Shown in pieces: positions 1 through 5,916 of a DNA stretch of 8,120 nt. The position numbers and the translations under genes are program-made. Below the pieces are notes generated by a model, which was given only the letters and a program-made list of their open reading frames with translations, was not told where the DNA came from and ran no database searches. This DNA comes from a bacterium (GTDB lineage Bacteria > Nitrospinota_A > UBA7883 > JACRGQ01): NCBI GenBank assembly GCA_021815535.1, contig JAKAGL010000098.1, forward strand, positions 1 through 8,120, written 5' to 3'. Each line of letters opens with the position of its first letter. Position 1 is the first letter of the stretch.

Positions 1-1146
1 GGCTACTTGCCTTGGCACAGCCAGATTGCGGCTTCGGTTCCTTGATTTCAGGTCGTTTGGCTTCAAGCCGAAGTACTCGGTAATGGTTTTTTGTATTTGC
101 GGAATGCCGATATGTTTTTGGGCATTCGAGTAAACATCATGAAGCACCTCGCGGGCGAGCACCAGATCGATAGGCACGCCTTTAAGCGATGAAAATGCGA
201 CCACGCGCGCCATGCACCCTTCCAGTTCGCGTATGTTGGATTTCACCGTCTCGGCCAGAAAATGGATCACCTCTTCCGGCAGATTGTAACCGTTGGTTTC
301 TGCCTTGGTGCGGATAATGGCGATCTTGGTTTCAAGATCGGGCGGCTGAATATCGGCGATCAGGCCCGACGCGAAGCGGCTTCTGAGGCGGTCTTCCAGC
401 TTTTTAATGTCTTTGGGAAACTGGTCGCTGGTGATGACGATCTGTTTGCCGGCGTGAAACAGTTCATTGAAGGTGTGGAAAAATTCCTCCTGCGTGGCCG
501 GCTTGCCGGCGATGAACTGTATGTCGTCTATCAAAAGCACATCCAGGTTGCGGAAGGTGTTCCGAAACTCTTCCATCTGTCCCTTCTGCATGCGGGAGAT
601 CATCTGGGTTACAAACTGATCCGATGAAAGGTATAGAACGCTCCAATCGGGGTGTTTGTCGAGGATGTATTGGCTGATCGATTGAAGCAGATGGGTTTTG
701 CCCAATCCGACGCCGCCATAGAGGTACAGCGGGTTATACTTGGTGCCGGGGTTCACCGCGGCCTGCAACGACGACGCATAGGCGAATTCGTTGCTCTTGC
801 CCCGGACAAATGATGTGAAGGTATACAGCGGGTTGAGCCGGACGGGGGCCGCTATTTTGCGCTGTTTTGTTTTCACCGGCAGCGGCGAACGCGCCTCTTT
901 CGCCCGGGGGGCGGCCACAACGAAGGTGATCTTTCGTTCGCCACCGGCGCCGCGGTTGACCGCATCGGCGATATTCTGCAAATAATTCCGCTCGATCCAT
1001 CCCTGCGAAAAGGCGGAGGGAACCATCAGCGTTACCTCGCTGTCGGTGATGCCGGAAATGGTGATCGGCTCGATATGGGAGATGAAGTTGTGTGGATCGA
1101 TCTGCCGCTCGAGCTCCTTTTTGCAGTTCTCCCAGAATTGATGCAT
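1..1146 (-). CDS. dnaA: Chromosomal replication initiator protein DnaA (3' end cut by window edge)
   Basis: DnaA is the AAA+ ATPase that binds 9-bp boxes at oriC, melts the origin and recruits the helicase; it also commonly regulates its own gene. The 382 codons seen run from an ATG at 1146 through position 1 without a stop. Domain I is residues 1 to about 75, beginning MHQFWENCKKELE. A short linker follows, and the AAA+ domain starts near residue 105. Walker A is GGVGLGKT at 144-151 (K150) and Walker B is LLIDDIQF with D207 and D208. The sensor-1 and arginine-finger region reads ITSDQFPKDIKKLEDRLRSR. Domain IV is entered, and the last residues seen, KSRNRSRNLAVPRQVA, match the start of the DnaA-box-binding signature. 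A typical DnaA is about 450 residues, so 60-70 are missing beyond the edge. The gene starts 4 nt after the Rrf2-family stop codon and has no clear Shine-Dalgarno sequence, which suggests coupling to that gene. The identification is secure. Confidence 0.97.
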   Translation of the reverse strand, partial: MHQFWENCKKELERQIDPHNFISHIEPITISGITDSEVTLMVPSAFSQGWIERNYLQNIADAVNRGAGGERKITFVVAAPRAKEARSPLPVKTKQRKIAAPVRLNPLYTFTSFVRGKSNEFAYASSLQAAVNPGTKYNPLYLYGGVGLGKTHLLQSISQYILDKHPDWSVLYLSSDQFVTQMISRMQKGQMEEFRNTFRNLDVLLIDDIQFIAGKPATQEEFFHTFNELFHAGKQIVITSDQFPKDIKKLEDRLRSRFASGLIADIQPPDLETKIAIIRTKAETNGYNLPEEVIHFLAETVKSNIRELEGCMARVVAFSSLKGVPIDLVLAREVLHDVYSNAQKHIGIPQIQKTITEYFGLKPNDLKSRNRSRNLAVPRQVA

Positions 1147-1150
1147 CGGG

Positions 1151-1612
1151 CTAGAGCTGGTAGATGAAACTGGGTTTGGCGGTAGTGGCGCCGGTGGCGT
1201 CAAGTGTTTCGTTGGTAACTTCCGCGAGGGAAATGGAATAAAGCGTCTTCTTGAGGGAAGAAGTGATGCGGCTCCAGAGAAGCTGGGTGAGGCAGTTTTG
1301 CGTTTTGATGCAGGAAGACTGGGATGCATCGTCGACACAATCGGAAAGAATGATGTTTTCGTCAACGGCTTCGAATATTTCGCCGATGCTGATTTGCGAC
1401 GGCTCTTTACCCAACAGATAGCCGCCTCCGGGACCACGCACGCTTTTCACCAGTTCGGCCTTGCGCAGTTTCAGAAAAAGCTGCTCAAGGTAGTTAAGTG
1501 AAATATCCTGGCGGGCGGAAATGCTTGCCAGTGAAACCGGCGACCCGGCAGGCTGAACTGCAAGATCGACCAGTGCCTGGACGGCATAATGTCCCTTGGT
1601 GGATATCTTCAT
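1151..1612 (-). CDS. Rrf2/IscR-family Fe-S-sensing transcriptional regulator
   Basis: This 153-residue protein is an Rrf2-family winged-helix DNA-binding regulator. Members such as IscR, NsrR and RirA sense Fe-S status, iron or nitric oxide through a bound cluster. The N-terminus MKISTKGHYAVQALVDLA is typical of the family. The helix-turn-helix spans about residues 26-50, and the wing contains VRGPGGGYLL (58-67). The sensor loop has three cysteines, C92, C101 and C107, followed by LTQLLW. In E. coli IscR the cysteines are C92, C98 and C104, and the fourth ligand is H107 in LTHALW. Here that position is Q110 and the first Cys spacing is three residues longer. An in-frame TTG at 1633 could extend the protein by seven residues, but the ATG at 1612 matches family N-termini. 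No ribosome binding site is visible. dnaA follows after 4 nt, so the two are probably co-transcribed. The family call is firm; the exact signal sensed is unknown. Confidence 0.93.
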   Translation of the reverse strand: MKISTKGHYAVQALVDLAVQPAGSPVSLASISARQDISLNYLEQLFLKLRKAELVKSVRGPGGGYLLGKEPSQISIGEIFEAVDENIILSDCVDDASQSSCIKTQNCLTQLLWSRITSSLKKTLYSISLAEVTNETLDATGATTAKPSFIYQL

Positions 1613-1623
1613 AGATGAGAGAA

Positions 1624-1651
1624 ATTCTATCAATATTTCTATCTATTTCAA
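1624..1651 (-). promoter_or_regulatory. Candidate promoter for the Rrf2-dnaA operon
   Basis: Read on the minus strand there is TTGAAA (1651-1646), a 16-nt spacer and TAGAAT (1629-1624), close to the sigma-70 consensus. Initiation about 7 nt downstream would leave a leader of only a few bases before the ATG at 1612, which fits the missing Shine-Dalgarno sequence. A second possibility is TTGTTT (1688-1683) and TTAAAT (1664-1659) with an 18-nt spacer, giving a leader of about 40 nt. The region is so A+T-rich that chance matches are expected. Confidence 0.4.
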
Positions 1652-1730
1652 CCCTTTTATTTAATGCTAATAACAAAATAAAAAACAAATAGATATAAAA
1701 AATTATCCACAATTTAGCGGTTGTGGATAA
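1634..1730. other. Candidate origin element: A+T-rich segment next to paired DnaA boxes
   Basis: The stretch 1634-1702 contains only 11 G or C in 69 bases (about 84% A+T), far below the flanking genes. It directly abuts two perfect DnaA boxes. An easily melted segment beside DnaA boxes, upstream of dnaA, is the usual layout of a bacterial oriC. It could instead be just the A+T-rich promoter of the regulator-dnaA pair. Only two perfect boxes and one near-match (TTATACCCA at 1823-1831) are visible, which is few for an oriC, so this is an inference. Confidence 0.5.
1703..1730. promoter_or_regulatory. Inverted pair of consensus DnaA boxes
   Basis: TTATCCACA lies on the plus strand at 1703-1711 and its exact reverse complement TGTGGATAA at 1722-1730. 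Both match the consensus TTATNCACA perfectly. The symmetry extends one more base, giving 10-bp arms around the 8-nt centre tttagcgg. The pair sits about 90 bp upstream of the Rrf2-family start and in the same intergenic region as the divergent TPR-cyclase promoter. It probably binds DnaA for origin function, for autorepression of the regulator-dnaA operon, or both. Confidence 0.85.
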
Positions 1731-1762
1731 GTTCCATTTCCGATAAGCGTCCACTGGTAAGG

Positions 1763-1772
1763 GTAAGCTTAC
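1763..1772. repeat. 10-bp perfect palindrome
   Basis: GTAAGCTTAC is a perfect palindrome in the shared upstream region, between the DnaA boxes and the promoter of the TPR-cyclase gene. It could be a half-site or binding site for a dimeric regulator. Its symmetry does not extend further, so it may be chance. Confidence 0.3.
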
Positions 1773-1872
1773 TTCAAGTAATGAAAAAACAATAAAATAG
1801 ATCGAAACGAGAGGGGGTTGCTTTATACCCAAATTTTCAAAAGAGACCGATCAAAAATATGTGATTTACAAG

Positions 1873-1897
1873 AATTAGGAAAGACCGCCTCCTAATT
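1873..1897. repeat. Inverted repeat overlapping the -35 region of the TPR-cyclase promoter
   Basis: AATTAGGA at 1873-1880 is repeated inverted as TCCTAATT at 1890-1897, with a 9-nt centre. The arms are perfect. The element covers the place where a -35 box would sit for the -10 box at 1911, and no good -35 is present there. That arrangement suits an activator or repressor operator. It has no U-run, so it does not look like a terminator. Confidence 0.5.
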
Positions 1898-1916
1898 GGG
1901 CTGGTGGAGGTATAAT
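1888..1916 (+). promoter_or_regulatory. Candidate promoter for the TPR-cyclase gene
   Basis: A perfect -10 hexamer TATAAT is at 1911-1916. At 17-nt spacing the -35 position (1888-1893, CCTCCT) is far from TTGACA, so any sigma-70 promoter here would be weak or need an activator. Initiation near 1923 would give a leader of about 69 nt before the GTG at 1992. Inverted repeats lie on both sides of the -10 box. Confidence 0.45.
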
Positions 1917-1933
1917 GTCCGGCACGACCGGAC
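1917..1933. repeat. Inverted repeat at the predicted transcription start (possible operator)
   Basis: GTCCGG (1917-1922), the 5-nt centre cacga and CCGGAC (1928-1933) form a perfect 6-bp inverted repeat directly after the -10 box, over the predicted start site. It could be a repressor operator or a small 5' leader hairpin. The T-containing stretch that follows is broken by C residues, so a terminator is less likely. Confidence 0.45.
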
Positions 1934-1980
1934 TCTTCTCATTTCTTAACGCCAGACGTTGATTTGAAGAATATCCTGCT

Positions 1981-1986
1981 GGGGAG
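1981..1986 (+). promoter_or_regulatory. Shine-Dalgarno sequence that supports the GTG start at 1992
   Basis: GGGGAG is followed by five T residues and then GTG. This purine-rich site at normal spacing is the main reason for choosing the GTG start of the TPR-cyclase gene. Confidence 0.65.
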
Positions 1987-1991
1987 TTTTT

Positions 1992-4448
1992 GTGGAAGGC
2001 TTTGAAAGCCCTGATTTGATAGAGCCAAGTGCCGAGATCTACTATCGGCAAGCCATCAACAACCTTAAAAATCGGCATTTTCAATTGGCGATCCTCGGGG
2101 CCACCGAGGCGATCCGTCTTAAAAGGGATTTTCTCGAAGCTTACATCAGCCGCGGATATGCGCTTGAAGAAAGTGGCGACTATCAAGAGGCGATTGAAGA
2201 TTACAACGCGGTATTGAACCTCAAGAACGATAACGTCATCGCCTACTTTCATCGGGGCAACGCCAGGGTAAAAGCGGGTGACCTTGAGGGGGCCCTGGCC
2301 GATTTTGATGAAACGGTCCGGCTCGCCCCGGAATTCAAGGGGGCATACGGCAATCGGGGAATTATCAGGGCCCGCTTGGGGAAATTAAAGGGCGCGCGCG
2401 AAGATTTTGAGCATGTATTGGCGCTGGACGCGGGAGACAGCCGCGCCCATTTCAATATGGGCAACATTGAAAGTGAAATGGGAAAGCAGAATGATGCCTT
2501 GGGACATTACAACAAGGCGATCGAGATCAATCAGGGCTATGCAAAGGCATATATCAACCGGGGCATTATCAAGGCAAAGCTGGGAAATGGCGTTGATGCT
2601 TTAACCGATTTTGAGAAGGCCCTCAAAATAGATCCCGCCGATCCCAACATCTTTTTTAACATGGGCAATGTCCAGGAAGAGATCGGACGGTATGAAGATG
2701 CGGTCCAGTCGTATGATCAGGCCATAGAGATCGATGGGGATGATGTGAAGTTCTATGACAGCCGTGGAAGCGCAAAAGTTCGTTTGGGCAAATTTGAAGA
2801 AGCGCTGGCCGATTTCAACATGGCGGTACAGATAGATCCCAACTTTGCGGGAGCCTACAACAATCGCGGCAATATTTTTGCCCGGATGGGCCAGTACGAA
2901 AAAGCGATGGAAAATTATTCACGCGCGTTGGAGCTGAACCCCAGCCTTTCGCAGGCGTACCAGAACAAGGGGATCATAAAGACCCTCCAGGGAAAGCCGC
3001 ATGAGGCGTTGAAGGAGTGCGAAAAAGCGATCAAGATCAATTCGAACCCCATCACCTACCTTATTCGCGGGTTCGACAAGGCGGAGCTGGGACACCACCT
3101 GGAGGCGATCGAGGATTATGACAAGTTCATAGCCCTGCATCCCGATTATCCCAAGGCATTTATCAGCCGGGGAGTTTCAAAGGCGGCATTGGGACGCCAC
3201 GAGGAGGCGATCGAGGATTTTACGAAGGCATTGGAATATTCACCAGAAAACGTAGCGGCCTTTTACAACCGGGGAAAAAGCCTGACCGAATTGAATCGGT
3301 ACGAAGAGGCGCTGTCGGATTTTGACCGCGCCATCGAATTAAGCCCGCAGGAGGGGGCAAAAACCTATCTCGACCGCGGGGCGGCAAAAGCCGAAATGAA
3401 ACGGTATGAGGACGCCCTCGCCGATTTCGACAAGGCCATCAAGCTCAATCCAAACACCGCATCGGCCTACTACAGCAGGGGCATGGCCAAAACGGCGCTG
3501 GGACAGGAAGATGGGGCTCTCAGCGACTTCAATGAGGCGATCCAGCTGAAACCGGATTTTGCCGACGCCTACAATGCCATGGGAAGTGTACTCTCCGGAA
3601 AAGGGCTCGGGCAGGAATCGTTGTCGTTCTACGATCACGCCATCGCGTTGAATCCGAGCACGCCGGGGCCATATTACAACCGTGCGCTTGCCTATATAAA
3701 GTCGGGACAGCCGGAAAAAGCGAAACAGGATTTGGACGCTTTTAATTCATTGGCCGACGAAAAGATGAAAAAGCGAGTTGGCGTGTTGGGGGTGCCGATA
3801 GCGGATCCCGAAGACACAAAGAAGATGGCGCGGCTTACGGAACAGGCCGCAAAGGCCCAGCCGATAGTACCTGAAAAATATCGGCAAACGCGGGCCGAGG
3901 CGGTGCTGTTCCTCGATATTGTCGATTCCACCGAGATCATGAACAAACACGGCGTGGAGTATTATCTCAACTTGTTCATTCCCTTCAAGCGCGAGCTGGA
4001 AGCCATCATGGAAAAATACGACTGTCTTTATAAAAAGGGGCTGGGGGACGGATTCATGGTGGTGTTTGCCGATAACATCGATGCTATCCGGTGCGCCCTG
4101 GAAGCGATTGTCTTTACCGCCGGGTTGCGCAGGTCGAAACAGGGTGTTTTCAATATCCGCATCGGCATCCATTATGGTGAAACGAAGGTGGATATCGATC
4201 AGGACCGCTATGGCGTGCCCGTGGTGGCCGCCAGCCGCATACAGGCGATATCTTCCGTCGATTTCCCCGCGCTTTCAGCTGACGTTCAAGTACCGCCGGA
4301 AAACCGGATAATCGTCTCGCACGCCGTTTTTACCTCGGTGCGGGGAGAGCCCTATCTTGAATGCGTGCCGTTGGGCAACGCGGAGCTAAAAGGGCTTTCG
4401 GGCCTTGAATACAAGCTTTACCTCGTCAAAGTCCACCGCCCCAAATAA
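1992..4448 (+). CDS. Seventeen-TPR protein with C-terminal class III adenylate/guanylate cyclase domain
   Basis: This 818-residue protein has no signal peptide or membrane segment and should be cytosolic. Residues 14-591 are 17 back-to-back tetratricopeptide units, nearly all 34 residues long (unit 10 has 33, unit 13 has 35), with the usual Gly-8 and Ala-20 pattern and many YxNRG openings. TPR arrays form a superhelical scaffold for partner binding. After a linker (592-635) comes a class III nucleotidyl cyclase domain to the end. FLDIVDST carries metal Asp D642, and GLGDGF carries the second, D686. K682 and D738 occupy the positions that select adenine in adenylyl cyclases, and R749 is the transition-state Arg. 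The Asn that normally lies four residues before that Arg is V745 (YGVPVVAASR), so activity may be reduced or absent. Making cAMP is therefore an inference. The gene is monocistronic, divergent from the Rrf2-dnaA pair and convergent with the BMC operon. The GTG start has a good Shine-Dalgarno sequence. No partner can be named. Confidence 0.92.
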   Translation: MEGFESPDLIEPSAEIYYRQAINNLKNRHFQLAILGATEAIRLKRDFLEAYISRGYALEESGDYQEAIEDYNAVLNLKNDNVIAYFHRGNARVKAGDLEGALADFDETVRLAPEFKGAYGNRGIIRARLGKLKGAREDFEHVLALDAGDSRAHFNMGNIESEMGKQNDALGHYNKAIEINQGYAKAYINRGIIKAKLGNGVDALTDFEKALKIDPADPNIFFNMGNVQEEIGRYEDAVQSYDQAIEIDGDDVKFYDSRGSAKVRLGKFEEALADFNMAVQIDPNFAGAYNNRGNIFARMGQYEKAMENYSRALELNPSLSQAYQNKGIIKTLQGKPHEALKECEKAIKINSNPITYLIRGFDKAELGHHLEAIEDYDKFIALHPDYPKAFISRGVSKAALGRHEEAIEDFTKALEYSPENVAAFYNRGKSLTELNRYEEALSDFDRAIELSPQEGAKTYLDRGAAKAEMKRYEDALADFDKAIKLNPNTASAYYSRGMAKTALGQEDGALSDFNEAIQLKPDFADAYNAMGSVLSGKGLGQESLSFYDHAIALNPSTPGPYYNRALAYIKSGQPEKAKQDLDAFNSLADEKMKKRVGVLGVPIADPEDTKKMARLTEQAAKAQPIVPEKYRQTRAEAVLFLDIVDSTEIMNKHGVEYYLNLFIPFKRELEAIMEKYDCLYKKGLGDGFMVVFADNIDAIRCALEAIVFTAGLRRSKQGVFNIRIGIHYGETKVDIDQDRYGVPVVAASRIQAISSVDFPALSADVQVPPENRIIVSHAVFTSVRGEPYLECVPLGNAELKGLSGLEYKLYLVKVHRPK
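2031..3764 (+). repeat. Seventeen tandem TPR-encoding units of about 102 bp
   Basis: The coding sequence for residues 14-591 is built from 17 consecutive units of 34 codons (one of 33, one of 35). Most units have diverged in DNA sequence. Units 11 and 12 still share the 17-nt identity GGAGGCGATCGAGGATT at 3101-3117 and 3203-3219, exactly 102 bp apart, which suggests one of the more recent unit duplications. Confidence 0.85.
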
Positions 4449-4475
4449 TCCCGAAGAACGCCGGCGGGATGGGAT

Positions 4476-5375
4476 CTACCCCCGCTGTGGCGTCATCGCC
4501 GAAAGCTCTGTTTTTACCTCGCGTATGATCGCGGCCAACACCTCCGGTGAAACGTTCGGCAATAAGCCGGCGGCCACTTTTTCCACGTTGGGGACTGACG
4601 GGGCGGCCGGTTTTTCCGGCAAAGCCCGTACGGCGTTTTCGGCCGGCATGGGGGAACCCAAACCCATTGATGGGCATGCGCCGCCGCTGTGCTTGCCGCA
4701 GGCGTTGCAATCGTTGCAGGTTACTTTCCGCGGCGGCAGGCCGAGGTTTTTTCCGATCGTCACCAGCTCGTTCACCTGTGCCGAAGTCAGCGGCCTGGCG
4801 TTTCCCAGCATCCTTGCGTGGAAGGTTATCTCGGCCACATGCTCCATCCGTTCCAGCGTATTGTACGCGCCGAAGATGTCTTTGCCCACGGTAACGCTGC
4901 CGTGGCGCTCCAGAATGACGGCGTCGTAATCCTTGATCGGCTCTTCGATGGAGCGGGGCACCTCCTCGGTGGAGGGGGGCGCGTAGTTTGCCGTCGGTAT
5001 GCCGCCGAGCGTGAAAACCACTTCGGGCAGCAGGCACTGTGCCAGCGCGATGCCGGAGACGCTGAACGCCACGCAGATGGTGGGGTGAGCATGTACCACC
5101 GCGCCTATGTCGGGGCGCTGCCGGTAGCAGGTGAGGTGCATCGCCAGCTCGGTGGAAGGATTGCGCGAGCCGGAGATCTTCTTTCCCTCCATATCGACGA
5201 TGATGAAATCGTCCACATTGAGGTAGCCCTTGTGCACGCCGGTCGGCGTGGTCAATATGCGGTTCGCATCCAGCTTCACCGAGAAATTGCCGTCCGTGCT
5301 CGAGATCCACCCGCGGGCGTGGACCCGGCGGCCAACCTCTATCATGTCCAACCGGTGCTGATACTCAGTTTTCAC
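4476..5375 (-). CDS. BMC-associated class II aldolase (fuculose/rhamnulose-phosphate aldolase-like) with encapsulation-type tail
   Basis: Class II aldolases of the FucA/AraD fold use a divalent metal to split sugar phosphates; FucA yields dihydroxyacetone phosphate and lactaldehyde. In the 299-residue form the metal site is H95 and H97 (HAHP) and H158 (ERHG), with catalytic-type E76 (STELAMH). The catalytic domain ends near residue 215. A tail follows that FucA lacks: a cysteine cluster C220, C223, C226, C234 (CNDCNACGKHSGGAC), a Pro/Ala-rich linker (244-264), and a terminal amphipathic helix, SPEVLAAIIREVKTEL (276-291). That helix resembles the encapsulation peptides that target enzymes into BMC lumens. 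The gene is last in the operon and overlaps the preceding EutN gene by 11 bp. GTG at 5375 was chosen because GAGG lies 6 nt upstream and the N-terminus fits the family; ATG at 5387 (303 residues) is the alternative. The substrate is inferred; other sugar phosphates are possible. Confidence 0.9.
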   Translation of the reverse strand: MKTEYQHRLDMIEVGRRVHARGWISSTDGNFSVKLDANRILTTPTGVHKGYLNVDDFIIVDMEGKKISGSRNPSTELAMHLTCYRQRPDIGAVVHAHPTICVAFSVSGIALAQCLLPEVVFTLGGIPTANYAPPSTEEVPRSIEEPIKDYDAVILERHGSVTVGKDIFGAYNTLERMEHVAEITFHARMLGNARPLTSAQVNELVTIGKNLGLPPRKVTCNDCNACGKHSGGACPSMGLGSPMPAENAVRALPEKPAAPSVPNVEKVAAGLLPNVSPEVLAAIIREVKTELSAMTPQRG

Positions 5376-5637
5376 GGTGTACCTCATCCACAATGCCGAC
5401 GATCACGGAATGCACCGCGCCGTTCGGGTTCATAAAAAGCTGGCGGGCGGCGTTCCCCTCGGTTTCCACCAGCACGATGTCGCCGGGCCCGGCCTGCACG
5501 AAATCGCACGAAAGAAACGTCTCTCCCTGGGGTTTCAGCCCGGCATCCAGCGGTTGCACGATCATGATCTTGGAGCCGCGGTAGATCGGCTCCTGGTGCG
5601 ATGTGGTGATGTTGCCGACCACTTTGCAGAACTTCAT
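5365..5637 (-). CDS. EutN/CcmL-family microcompartment vertex protein (second copy)
   Basis: This 90-residue protein belongs to the pentameric BMC-P family, which caps the vertices of polyhedral microcompartment shells. The N-terminus MKFCKVVGNITTSHQE, the central MIVQPLD, the loop AGPGDIVLVETEG and the C-terminal VIVGIVDEV are hallmark positions, and the length is normal. Its ATG at 5637 overlaps the stop of the previous EutN gene in an ATGA quartet, with GGGAG upstream as the ribosome binding site. Its 3' end overlaps the aldolase gene. It differs substantially from its neighbour, so the two probably have separate vertex roles or form mixed pentamers. Confidence 0.95.
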   Translation of the reverse strand: MKFCKVVGNITTSHQEPIYRGSKIMIVQPLDAGLKPQGETFLSCDFVQAGPGDIVLVETEGNAARQLFMNPNGAVHSVIVGIVDEVHREN

Positions 5638-5915
5638 TCGCGCGTCTCCCGGTTAAGCGGCTCATCCACGATGCCAACGATGCCGGCGTCCACCGGCCCG
5701 TCGTTGCAGGGGCAGGTGTGCATCGCCTCGCGCCCCGATACCCATGACACGATGGTTCCGGGCCCGGCCTGCATGTTGGCATCCACCATCACCTGCGGTT
5801 CCCCTTTTGGCTCAAGCCGGTCGTTGAGGGGCTGCACCAGCAGCAGCTTCACCGCTTTGAGCGTTTCGGTTTTTTGCGACGCCACCACAGTTCCGATAAC
5901 TTTTCCCAAATGCAT
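5634..5915 (-). CDS. EutN/CcmL-family microcompartment vertex protein (first copy)
   Basis: This 93-residue BMC-P protein is predicted to form pentamers at shell vertices. It begins MHLGKVIGTVVASQKTE and contains LLLVQPLN, the AGPGTIVSW loop and a GIVGIVDE segment near the end, all in family positions. The loop before that segment carries two cysteines (HTCPCNDG) absent from the second copy. The start lies 1 nt after the stop of the BMC-T gene, with AAGG about 9 nt upstream. The family call is firm; why two paralogues are needed is not evident from sequence. Confidence 0.95.
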   Translation of the reverse strand: MHLGKVIGTVVASQKTETLKAVKLLLVQPLNDRLEPKGEPQVMVDANMQAGPGTIVSWVSGREAMHTCPCNDGPVDAGIVGIVDEPLNRETRE

Positions 5916-5916
5916 A

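Noticed and set aside
1613..1633. TTG start at 1633 for the Rrf2-family gene
   Set aside because: It adds seven residues not typical of the family and lies upstream of the likely transcription start; ATG at 1612 gives the standard N-terminus.
1860..1864. CRP half-site TGTGA upstream of the cyclase gene
   Set aside because: The matching TCACA half is absent at the required spacing, so autoregulation by cAMP-CRP is not supported.
2915..2923. DnaA-box-like TTATTCACG inside the TPR-cyclase gene
   Set aside because: It is one mismatch from consensus, isolated and within coding sequence, so it is expected by chance.
3101..3219. CRISPR-like or mobile repeat suggested by the regular spacing
   Set aside because: The 102-bp period is the 34-codon TPR unit inside an intact reading frame; no spacers or terminal inverted repeats exist.
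4448..4470. Possible bidirectional terminator hairpin (ATCCCG/CGGGAT)
   Set aside because: The stem is only 6 bp with an 11-nt loop, and no U-run follows on either strand.
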